Positions 20,220-27,673 of a stretch of 64,000 bases of DNA are shown here, one piece after another. Source of the stretch: Coraliomargarita algicola (GTDB taxonomy: Bacteria > Verrucomicrobiota > Verrucomicrobiia > Opitutales > Coraliomargaritaceae); assembly GCF_033878955.1 (NCBI RefSeq), contig NZ_CP138858.1, positions 2,170,001-2,234,000 on the forward strand. Direction: 5' to 3'. Below the pieces are notes generated by a model. The model ran no database searches and was not told the origin of the DNA. It saw only the letters and a list, made by a program, of their open reading frames with translations. The translations under genes were made by a program, and so were the position numbers. Numbering within the stretch: position 1 is the first letter of the stretch; each line of letters begins with the position of its first letter.

Positions 20220-22315
20220 CAGGAAACCTCCGCAATCGACTTGTCGCACTCTTCGACTATGTATGCTGGAATCGTGTCATATTTAGCGGGGTCGAGTTGG
20301 CAGATAAATTCATTCTCAATATGATATGTTTCTTTGATGAATTTCTCGATAACAGGATCATTCTCATCATGGTCAATAAGTCTGCACACTTGCAGCTTCT
20401 CATAGCCATTGGTGCATGCATGATACAGCTGCTTCATGGCTGCAGTATCAATAACACGGCTTAACGCATCAGCGTATGAAAAGTCAGCGATATCACTAGA
20501 TATTAATTCGCACCCCGCTGAGAACTTTGAAGGATCCATTTCAGGATAATCATCATCTTCATTTTTAAGCTCACGGCTATCAATCGCACGTGCTCGCTTA
20601 TGCTGAAGATTTGAAAGCACCTGATACGCATCACCTTTGTTGTCGATAATCTCGAGATGACGCCTCATATAAATTAATTTTATAATATCATCTTTAGTCG
20701 ATCCTAGCGCAGCCTTACAAATCTGAGCGAAAGTTTCTATATCATTCCGTCCAATCTCTAATTCTTCGACGATACCATTAGCCAATTTCAAGAATGAGGC
20801 AGCTGTCTGATTACCAAATTTATGAGATAGTGATTTGATTGTATCGATGATCGGCTCCACGTCATGAGTGAGCATTAAAACTGTTTTACTTTTCAAGCAA
20901 GAGTCAGTATCCCGCCGAAAAAGCATTTCAAGAATCGCGTATTTTTTGTTCTTATCGAATGAAGAAATAGGGTCATCGAGAATGATCAAGTCCGGCTGCT
21001 TTGACAGGCATTCATACATAAAAAGAACGATAGAAAAAGCATTCCTCTCTCCAAAGCTGAGATGCTGTTTCCCGCCACTAAGGTGCTGTTTATGATCCAC
21101 GTGCAGCAGTTTTAATCGCGCTTGATCACCTTCACCTACAATCTCAACCTTATAGCGATATCCCGCATAAGAAAGGAATTCGTTTATATCTTTTTGATGC
21201 TTCTCAACAACTCGCTGCATCTCCCTTCGCTGTTGGATGATCTTTCCCTGAAGTTGACCTGCTTTGTCAATGATAGCATCGATCGATACATTTATCGGAT
21301 CAATAGATCTTTGCGTCTTATCAGAGTTCAACTCCGAGAAAGCTTTCAGATCGATCTTATAGGTAGGAAGTATTTCAGCCACCTGTTCACCTTCTTTGAA
21401 CTGAAAACCCGAAAGTGTCCGTAGTTTTTCAAGTTTCTCGACCAGTAAATCAATTCGTTCCTTCACAATGACCAGAAAACTCTCGTGCTCTTTTTCAAGG
21501 CCATCCTTCAAAGTAATGATGTTTGAAAGTGTTGCCTTCGCATCCTCTGAAAAATAATCACCTAATCGACCAATTACCCCAATAATTGCCACTAAATTTT
21601 TAATGGTGTTCTTGTCATATTCTTGGCCAACCTTTCTAATCTGTTCTTTTTTATCTACCGCGTTCGAAGTGCAAAAGGGGCAGTTATCCGAAAGATCTGC
21701 ATACTCATAACCCTTAGTTTGCCAATCGACCCAACCGACACTATTCTGGCTTTGAATAAACGGCTTATAGCATTCGAGCTCTGCAGGAATATGCTGGATT
21801 TTATTTCCTGCCGCTAAGCCCTTTATCCCTGTTGATGATTTTGCAATTCCATTTTTTGTCAGTTTAAAGGCTGCCCCCATTTCCTTGAGAGTAGAAATCA
21901 ACGCTTCCAGTTCTTCATTGCCAACAAACAACTGCTTCATCTCAGAAACCAGCTCTTCGATGTCTCGCTCTTTTTGCCTGTAGCTCTCTGTTTTGATAAA
22001 AACGTCAAAGCTATTATTGAGCAGCTCATCCTGCCTAAAAGTAAACTGGTTTACATACTCTTCATTGAAACACATTACGTTATGAAGAGATTCCAACCCA
22101 GATATTTCAGGGCTCTGATTATCCGGATTAACTTCTCTCAACTTAAAGGGAATTAGTTCGTCTAGGTTCGAACCCTCAGTTGTCGCGAGGCTTATTGCTC
22201 GTGCAATCGTGCTCTTACCCGTTCCATTCGGCGCAAATTTGATATTCAGTTTCTTTTCGGCCAGCGTAATGCTAGCGGAATCGATGTTATTGCAGTTTTT
22301 GATTTCGATATTCAT
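20219..22315 (-). CDS. RloC/PrrC-like SMC-type ATPase (AAA_13)
   Basis: A protein of 698 aa from the ATG at 22315; the frame to 22357 would overlap hsdS. Walker A APNGTGKST is at residues 28-36. A long helical central region holds CPFC (212-215), a zinc-hook-like pair. The ABC signature LSFGERNA is at 419-426 and Walker B LIILDDPISSFD at 443-454. The order fits RloC, an anticodon nuclease with an SMC/Rad50-like motor. The C-terminal 150 residues would be the nuclease, but I cannot fix its triad by eye. PrrC and RloC are known partners of type I RM systems. The gene is clearly more A+T-rich than its neighbours, suggesting separate acquisition. Confidence 0.75.
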   Translation of the reverse strand: MNIEIKNCNNIDSASITLAEKKLNIKFAPNGTGKSTIARAISLATTEGSNLDELIPFKLREVNPDNQSPEISGLESLHNVMCFNEEYVNQFTFRQDELLNNSFDVFIKTESYRQKERDIEELVSEMKQLFVGNEELEALISTLKEMGAAFKLTKNGIAKSSTGIKGLAAGNKIQHIPAELECYKPFIQSQNSVGWVDWQTKGYEYADLSDNCPFCTSNAVDKKEQIRKVGQEYDKNTIKNLVAIIGVIGRLGDYFSEDAKATLSNIITLKDGLEKEHESFLVIVKERIDLLVEKLEKLRTLSGFQFKEGEQVAEILPTYKIDLKAFSELNSDKTQRSIDPINVSIDAIIDKAGQLQGKIIQQRREMQRVVEKHQKDINEFLSYAGYRYKVEIVGEGDQARLKLLHVDHKQHLSGGKQHLSFGERNAFSIVLFMYECLSKQPDLIILDDPISSFDKNKKYAILEMLFRRDTDSCLKSKTVLMLTHDVEPIIDTIKSLSHKFGNQTAASFLKLANGIVEELEIGRNDIETFAQICKAALGSTKDDIIKLIYMRRHLEIIDNKGDAYQVLSNLQHKRARAIDSRELKNEDDDYPEMDPSKFSAGCELISSDIADFSYADALSRVIDTAAMKQLYHACTNGYEKLQVCRLIDHDENDPVIEKFIKETYHIENEFICQLDPAKYDTIPAYIVEECDKSIAEVS

Positions 22316-22335
22316 GTCATTTCCAATTCTGTAGA

Positions 22336-23535
22336 TCACCCGAGATTCACCCGCCACTCCCCAGTGAGCAGTTTCTGCATTAGGCCACGTTTTTGGGCTT
22401 TGTATTTTTCAGTTATCAGTTTTAGGAGAGTAATTTCTTCCTGAGATCTAGTCAGAGCTTCTGCTATCGCTTGCTGTTCATCCCAAGATGGCAAAGGCAA
22501 CTCCACCATATTGTAGGCTGACATCGTCAGTCCAAAACGAGTAACTCCATTAGCTTGACGCGAGAACTCGTATCGAATTCTTGGCGTATGAAGTGCGAAG
22601 TTTAAATATGGACCAAATAATTCTTCATTGGGACGAAGAATAGCAAGATGATAGCCGCACACTAAATCCTGCGGGGCTTCTAACACACATGCTGAGTTTG
22701 CGATGTCATCAGCAGTTTCTGAGTCTTTTGTTAATATGACATCATGGACTCTCAGCTGGTATTTTTCGATCTCACTTGAACTTGCCGAGGCAGACATAAA
22801 ACCAAGCTTTTGTGTTATGTAATAGTTCCGGTAAACATCCATGTAGTTACATAATCGAACAGGCATCTCTCCTTCATGAACCTTCTTATCAACATTGCTA
22901 GTTATGACTTCGCAAACCTCCCCAACTTTCACTTTTCTGGATTCGCGCCGATTGCTATTGTTATGGGCCCCGGGGATCAACTCCTGCATCAACCCACGGA
23001 ACCGGCGTTCCTTCGCCTCGATCAGGCGCTCGGTTTTCTCGATGGCGGCATCCCAGGTGGACAGCACAGCGGCGATGGCTTTTTGCTCGGGAAGCGGGGG
23101 GAGAAGAATGGGGAAGGCTTTGAGTAAGTCCGTGTTCAATCGTCCCGTGCCGTGACCTGCAGAATCCACTAGTCTCATAAGCTTATGCTTACTTCCAACT
23201 AGGTAATACAGGACATACTTTGGATCAATTCCATCATCCAAAACCAAGGCTTTGATGTCTTGATTAAAAGCTAGTTCGCGCCCAGCGAGACATACGGGAA
23301 CATCCTTAAACAAAGTCATGCCTCGAACCAAAATTAGAAGCGAATCAGCGGGTGTAATTTTAGCCTTAGCCTCTCCAAGCTCTGATAACATCAGGAGAGA
23401 ACTACGAAGAACGGGCACTTTCAAATCTTTCGCAGTAATCCATGGCAAATGATCCCCCCAAAGGTTATTATCCCGTTTACTAGGTGTTCCGCCCGATCGA
23501 ACCGAACAGATATTCTGTAGCTCTTGAAACTTCAT
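22336..23535 (-). CDS. hsdS: Type I specificity subunit HsdS, two recognition domains
   Basis: A protein of 399 aa from the ATG at 23535, which has GGGAGG six bases upstream. Two target-recognition domains are separated by a conserved helical spacer (LPEQKAIAAVLSTWDAAIEKTERLIEAKERR), and a matching second spacer is at the C terminus (WDEQQAIAEALTRSQEEITLLK). The first conserved block is SVRSGGTPSKRD. It sets the DNA sequence recognised by the HsdM and HsdR complex. The ATG overlaps the preceding small ORF by 4 bases. A half-length HsdS is encoded at the operon start. Confidence 0.93.
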   Translation of the reverse strand: MKFQELQNICSVRSGGTPSKRDNNLWGDHLPWITAKDLKVPVLRSSLLMLSELGEAKAKITPADSLLILVRGMTLFKDVPVCLAGRELAFNQDIKALVLDDGIDPKYVLYYLVGSKHKLMRLVDSAGHGTGRLNTDLLKAFPILLPPLPEQKAIAAVLSTWDAAIEKTERLIEAKERRFRGLMQELIPGAHNNSNRRESRKVKVGEVCEVITSNVDKKVHEGEMPVRLCNYMDVYRNYYITQKLGFMSASASSSEIEKYQLRVHDVILTKDSETADDIANSACVLEAPQDLVCGYHLAILRPNEELFGPYLNFALHTPRIRYEFSRQANGVTRFGLTMSAYNMVELPLPSWDEQQAIAEALTRSQEEITLLKLITEKYKAQKRGLMQKLLTGEWRVNLG

Positions 23536-23969
23536 ACTTTTCCTCCCATCTGAATCCACCACGCGACTTGTGTGGTTTGACGTAGGGTCTTCATAGGTGA
23601 AGACCGCGATACAGCTCGCACAGACACGGTCTCCACAAGTGGAGCCCCTACGATTTCCCCCACCCGCGTCGAAAGCCTTGCTGACTCTAAAATTGGAGCC
23701 TTTCGTTGCGCTCCAAAGTTCAAGCCCACCATTTTTCCCATGTGGAAAAAATGCTTCTGACGATAATTTTCGCAGACCGCATGGGCTTGAATGACTCGTA
23801 AACTCTCAGTTGTTGCAAATTTTGCAACAACTGCCTGCAGTCCGGAGTTCTGAACCGTTGCATTTTTTGCAACAGTTGCTCGTCTCAATAGAACACTGCG
23901 AATTCCACTGACCATCTCCACCAAACAGGTCGAAATCGACCAGTTTAAGATTTGAAAAAACGCACTCAT
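23532..23969 (-). CDS. Junction ORF built from repeats, function doubtful
   Basis: 145 codons, no recognised family. Both ends make 4-base ATGA overlaps, with the ORF6N-like stop upstream and the hsdS ATG downstream, so ribosomes could pass through it. Much of it is repeat: two 25-base palindromes (23808-23832 and 23853-23877) and a head-to-head REP pair (23581-23652). It may be a decayed gene whose open frame is kept because it links hsdS translation to the operon. It may also be accidental. Confidence 0.4.
   Translation of the reverse strand: MSAFFQILNWSISTCLVEMVSGIRSVLLRRATVAKNATVQNSGLQAVVAKFATTESLRVIQAHAVCENYRQKHFFHMGKMVGLNFGAQRKAPILESARLSTRVGEIVGAPLVETVSVRAVSRSSPMKTLRQTTQVAWWIQMGGKV
23581..23652. 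repeat. Head-to-head REP pair (REPIN-like)
   Basis: The outer ends are CGTAGGG and CCCTACG, inward-facing REP-like units. The left unit has stem GTCTTCA/TGAAGAC, and the right one is the perfect 14-base CTCCACAAGTGGAG (23631-23644). The inner borders are CCGCG and ACGG. Two inverted REPs with a short spacer form the unit called a REPIN in other bacteria. Confidence 0.65.
23808..23877. repeat. Two 25-base palindromes sharing GTTGC..GCAAC
   Basis: 23808-23832 is perfect: 12-base arms AGTTGTTGCAAA around one base. 23853-23877 has arms AACCGTTGC/GCAACAGTT, eight of nine paired. They are 20 bases apart and of the same length, so they could be repeat copies or paired operator sites. Confidence 0.6.
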
Positions 23970-24310
23970 CCTTGTTTGCCTTTCTTTTTATGAAATTCGC
24001 CACCCGCAACGCGCCCCGGTGCGGCGACGTCCTCCCCGCGTTCGAGTTTTAATAGCATTTCCACCGCGCCAGAATTAAACTTTGAAAGAGCGAACCACTT
24101 TTTGCCCAAATCCTTTAAGGACGCTCCGATATCTTCTGCGAAAACAGAGGAGAGATACCTCCAACCGCCGTGACCACTTGAGGTCGCAGATTGCGACTTC
24201 AAACTGGATGAGTCACAATTGGCGACCAGTTCATCCAATTCACCCTGAGTGAATTGAAATCTGAATGAATGAGGAAAACACTTAACCTTTCTATTTACCT
24301 GTTCCTTCAT
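23966..24310 (-). CDS. Short ORF6N-domain-like protein
   Basis: A protein of 114 aa. FPHSFRFQFTQGELDELV followed by HGGWRYLSSVFAEDIGA resembles the core of ORF6N domains (FPEdFmFqLtkeE ... GGrRYLPyvFtE). The N-terminal part of the domain and the usual C-terminal helix are missing or highly diverged, so it is short for the family. ORF6N occurs in phage antirepressors and bacterial homologues. The start overlaps the KilA-N stop by 4 bases, and the stop overlaps the next ORF by 4. Probably translated; possibly a decayed remnant. Confidence 0.6.
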   Translation of the reverse strand: MKEQVNRKVKCFPHSFRFQFTQGELDELVANCDSSSLKSQSATSSGHGGWRYLSSVFAEDIGASLKDLGKKWFALSKFNSGAVEMLLKLERGEDVAAPGRVAGGEFHKKKGKQG

Positions 24311-25128
24311 GCTTTTTTGCCTTCTATTTTTTTGACGATCCGATCCTCCACTAAGATCTGCATTTGCTGGACCGCGGTCTGGTTTAAACGCTGCAAGCGA
24401 TCCGCTGCGGGGAGGCCTTCTTCAATAAAGTGGGCGTTGAGACTTTCCAGATTGGCGAGGCAGACCAATTGCGAGCTATTTGCGAAGTCGCGGATATTGC
24501 CTTTCTCCTGCGGATTATCTTCTCGCCACTGCTGAGCGGTTTTGCCGAAGAGCGCCATGTTCAAAAGATCGGCTTCGGAGGCGTAGATCCGATTGATCTG
24601 GGCTTTATTTAAAGTGTCGGGGATCAAATGCGCTTGGATCGCATCGGTGTGGATGCGGTAGTTGATCTTGGTGAGGTTACGACGGACATCCCATCCGAGT
24701 TGCTTTTGTTCCAGCTCCTTGAGGCGCTGAAACTCTTTAATCAAGTAAATCTTAAATTCCGCACTGATCCACATACCGAATTCAAAGGCGATATCCTGAT
24801 GAGCATACGTGCCTCCATAGCGGCCTGCCTTAGCAACCAAGCCAACCGCATTAGTCTTAGCGACCCATTCTTTAACGCTGATCTTATAGCTATTGAGTCC
24901 CACCTGACTTTTAATTGTGGCAAATTCGCCATAATTAAAATCCGGGTTATGCACCTTCTCCCAGATGCCCAAAAACTCGACGGTGTTTCGATTGCGCAAC
25001 CAATCAGCGATAAAAAAATCGCCGTCTTTGGCCTGCAACATATCCGTCAGTGAGATGAAATCCATATCACCTTTGGAAAACACCGCGATTGCGGTTCCCT
25101 GAACATCGATGGTTTTATTTTTACGCAT
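24307..25128 (-). CDS. KilA-N domain protein
   Basis: A protein of 273 aa. The KilA-N DNA-binding domain (about residues 1-130) shows FISLTDMLQAKDGD, IADWLRNRNTVEFLGIWEKV and GRYGGTYAHQDIAFEFGMWIS. The C-terminal half carries EADLLNMALFGKTAQQWRE and ANLESLNAHFIEEGL, as in stand-alone bacterial KilA-N proteins. KilA-N is a phage antirepressor-type domain. It starts 3 bases after hsdM and overlaps the next gene by 4, so it is an integral operon member. Its action is unknown; control of the RM operon or phage sensing is a guess. Confidence 0.82.
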   Translation of the reverse strand: MRKNKTIDVQGTAIAVFSKGDMDFISLTDMLQAKDGDFFIADWLRNRNTVEFLGIWEKVHNPDFNYGEFATIKSQVGLNSYKISVKEWVAKTNAVGLVAKAGRYGGTYAHQDIAFEFGMWISAEFKIYLIKEFQRLKELEQKQLGWDVRRNLTKINYRIHTDAIQAHLIPDTLNKAQINRIYASEADLLNMALFGKTAQQWREDNPQEKGNIRDFANSSQLVCLANLESLNAHFIEEGLPAADRLQRLNQTAVQQMQILVEDRIVKKIEGKKA

Positions 25129-25131
25129 GAT

Positions 25132-26712
25132 TCAGCTCTCTGGGTTCCGATTAATTTGCTTCAGCTTCTCGGCCATCTGCGCACGCACTTCGACAAGCTC
25201 GGCTTCAAGCGCGTCGATTTCTGTTTGCACCTCGTCGATGTTGATCGGCTCTTCTTCCTCAAAGGTGTCCACGTAGCGTGGGATATTGAGATTGAAATCG
25301 TTTTCCGCGATCTCGCTGACGGGCGCGAGATAGGCGTATTTATCGATGGTCTTCCGCGCGCGGAAGGTGGCCATGATCTTATCTAGGTGCTCAGCGGAGA
25401 GATTGTTTTGGTTTTTACCGGAAACGAACTCACGGCTGGCGTCGACAAAGAGCACGTCCTGACAGCTTTCGCGTGGACCGCCCTTCTCGCGGGCACGGTC
25501 GAAAACGAGGATCGCGACGGGGATATTAGTGGTGGGAAAGAGATTGCCCGGCATGCCGATCACGGCGTCGAGCAGGTTTTCCTCAATCATCTTCTGACGA
25601 ATGCGCCCCTCGGCTGCACCACGGAAGAGCACACCGTGCGGCACGACGACGGAGACGCGGCCGGATTTCTCCAAAGCAGTCTCGATCATGTGGCTGATAA
25701 AGGCCCAGTCGGCCTTGCTCTTAGGCGGCACACCACGCCAGAAACGGTTGTAAGTGTCGCTTTCGGCATTTTCCGCACCCCACTTGTCCAGCGAGAAAGG
25801 CGGATTGGCCACCACACAATCGAACTGCATCAAGCGATCGTTTTCAACCAATAGCGGCCCGTTCAAGGTATCACACCATTCGATGCGGGCACTATCGAAG
25901 CTGTGCAGAAACATATTCATGCGGCACAAGGCCCAGGTGCTACCATTCGACTCTTGACCGTAGAGCGCGAAGTCACGCCCCGCAATTTGACGCGATGCCT
26001 GCACCAGCAGTCCACCGGAACCACAGGTTGGGTCGCAAATACGGTCGCCAGCCTTCGGCTCAACCAAGCGAGCGACCAACTCGGTAACTTGCAGCGGGGT
26101 AAAGAACTCGCCCGCCTTTTTGCCAGAGTCTGCAGCGAAGCGCTCGATCAGGTAGATATAAGTGTTACCGATCACATCTTCCGACACACGGCTTGGGCGC
26201 ATATCCAGCTGCGGCTTGTGGAAGTCTTCCAAGAGCGTCTTAAGACGACGATTGCGGTCTTTGGTCTTCCCCAGATTGGACTCGCTGTTGAAATTGATAT
26301 TACGAAAGACCCCTTCGAGCTTGGCCTTATTGTTGGATTCAACGTGCTCCAGCACGACATTGATCAGTTCGCCGATATTGGCCGCCGAGCGGCGCTCATA
26401 AAGACTGTAATAATTTGCCGGAAATTCATCCAGAGTCGTCACGACGCCCGTGTCTTCGTTGGTCTCCGTCAACTTGACGATAGGCAGGACAAAGCGTTCG
26501 CGCTCCAACTTGCGAAGAATGCGGGCCTCATCGTCGCCAAACTGCTCTTGATAGCTCTCGTAGTGATCCTGCCACACATCCGAGATGTATTTTAGGAAGA
26601 GCATGACCAGGATGTAGTCCTTATACTGAGCCGGATCGACCGTGCCACGGAAAGTATCGCAAGCGGCCCAAGCGGCTTGATTGATGTCACGTTGATTGAT
26701 TTGAGTTTCCAT
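25132..26712 (-). CDS. hsdM: Type I DNA methyltransferase subunit HsdM
   Basis: A protein of 526 aa. AdoMet motif DPTCGSGG (227-234) and catalytic NPPF (303-306) of N6-adenine methyltransferases. The N-terminal HsdM_N domain contains YILVMLFLKYISDVW, and GEFFTPLQVTELV precedes motif I. The C-terminal coiled coil (DALEAELVEVRAQMAEKL) contacts HsdS. With HsdS it methylates the recognition site. It starts 5 bases after the half-HsdS gene. Confidence 0.96.
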   Translation of the reverse strand: METQINQRDINQAAWAACDTFRGTVDPAQYKDYILVMLFLKYISDVWQDHYESYQEQFGDDEARILRKLERERFVLPIVKLTETNEDTGVVTTLDEFPANYYSLYERRSAANIGELINVVLEHVESNNKAKLEGVFRNINFNSESNLGKTKDRNRRLKTLLEDFHKPQLDMRPSRVSEDVIGNTYIYLIERFAADSGKKAGEFFTPLQVTELVARLVEPKAGDRICDPTCGSGGLLVQASRQIAGRDFALYGQESNGSTWALCRMNMFLHSFDSARIEWCDTLNGPLLVENDRLMQFDCVVANPPFSLDKWGAENAESDTYNRFWRGVPPKSKADWAFISHMIETALEKSGRVSVVVPHGVLFRGAAEGRIRQKMIEENLLDAVIGMPGNLFPTTNIPVAILVFDRAREKGGPRESCQDVLFVDASREFVSGKNQNNLSAEHLDKIMATFRARKTIDKYAYLAPVSEIAENDFNLNIPRYVDTFEEEEPINIDEVQTEIDALEAELVEVRAQMAEKLKQINRNPES

Positions 26713-26717
26713 AAATA

Positions 26718-27299
26718 TTAGTTCTCCCCTTTTGCTAGTTGCATGAGTTGTGTTGAAATAAGTGCCCTCCGACGCTCCGACAAAGCTTCGAGCAAAGTAA
26801 GCTCGCGCTGCAAAAGAGCAGCCATGTCGACGATTACCTGTTGCGTCGGCAGATCTGGCAAATCGACCGGTAGGCCTTCTAAACTGTTTTTGCTGACCAT
26901 TTTTTGCGCAGTACCCTTGATGCGACTCGCCAAATAGGCCTGCGCCTCGTCTTGGTGTAGATACCAGTTCAAATACTCTGGAAGAACCTCCTGCACCGAA
27001 TTCACACGCACCCGATAGAGCGGAGCCGCCAAAATAATCGCTTCACGGGGCTCATCCACCATCAGCGCGGGACTCATATCCATGCCTCGGGAACGAAAAA
27101 CAAGGTCGCCGAGCCGTAAAAGCTGCGAGTCTTTAACCTCTCCCACTTCCACACGCTGTAATTCGCGACAATCTACGACATCGTCCCAAGTCAAATCTTT
27201 CATCTGCACAACCGGCGCACCGCCTGCACATGCTTCCAAGCGAGAACGGAAGCTATATCCGACCTGAACTTGTGCGATTTCCTTTAGACATCTCGGCAT
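26718..27299 (-). CDS. Half-length HsdS, one recognition domain
   Basis: A protein of 193 aa, about half an HsdS. It has one target-recognition domain (EIAQVQVGYSFRSRLEA ... YLNWYLHQDEAQAYLASRIKGTAQKMVSKNSLEGLPV) and one conserved helical spacer (LPTQQVIVDMAALLQRELTLLEALSERRR). First gene of the operon, 5 bases before hsdM. Half-S proteins can dimerise to give a symmetrical recognition site, so it may supply a second specificity. The start ATG lacks an SD. Confidence 0.85.
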   Translation of the reverse strand: MPRCLKEIAQVQVGYSFRSRLEACAGGAPVVQMKDLTWDDVVDCRELQRVEVGEVKDSQLLRLGDLVFRSRGMDMSPALMVDEPREAIILAAPLYRVRVNSVQEVLPEYLNWYLHQDEAQAYLASRIKGTAQKMVSKNSLEGLPVDLPDLPTQQVIVDMAALLQRELTLLEALSERRRALISTQLMQLAKGEN

Positions 27300-27311
27300 A
27301 AGAATACAGCA

Positions 27312-27340
27312 ACTAAGTTACTACAAATACAGAATGTCAA
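27312..27340 (-). promoter_or_regulatory. Possible promoter of the defence operon
   Basis: On the minus strand a perfect TTGACA (27340-27335) is followed after 17 bases by CTTAGT, a weak -10 with three of six matches. Transcription would start very near the half-HsdS ATG at 27299, giving an almost leaderless message, which would fit the missing SD. Confidence 0.3.
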
Positions 27341-27673
27341 GCATTACACAGCACTGCAATGCGATTACTGCAAAAAAGACATCCGTAGCGACCATCTACA
27401 AGGCCTATCCCTCATAAACCATCGAATTTGACTCAAGCGCAGTCAACAGCCCTTCAATCGTAAGGTGATAGGCAGACTGAAGCTACCAAGGACACGATGC
27501 CCTCGTCCATGCGCATCGAGCACATCATACTCATTCAAAATTGAGCGTTCGACGTTGGACGTTCGAAGTTCAAACCTCCATTGCCACGATCCAAAGTCTC
27601 ACGACTGTTCCGGTCTGCTTCGCTGCCGGCCTTGTCGCCTGCGGCTCGGAACGGCTACGAGCGTCCCTACAAC
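27341..27673. other. Intergenic region between hisS and the defence operon
   Basis: The hisS 3' end and the defence-operon start are separated by about 370 bases without a gene. It holds a word-like stretch (GAGCGTTCGACGTTGGACG type, 27541-27575) and a REP-like element (27611-27671). Confidence 0.6.
27611..27671 (-). repeat. REP-like element, long variant
   Basis: Read on the minus strand it opens GTAGGGACGCTC and ends GCAGACCG, the same borders as the other GTAGGG elements, with a longer middle containing GCCGGCAGCG and AGCCGCAGGCGAC. Confidence 0.5.

Noticed and set aside
23806..24009. 67-codon cysteine-rich minus-strand frame
   Set aside because: Its cysteines come from the TTGCAAC palindromes in another frame. 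It overlaps the better-placed coupled ORFs.
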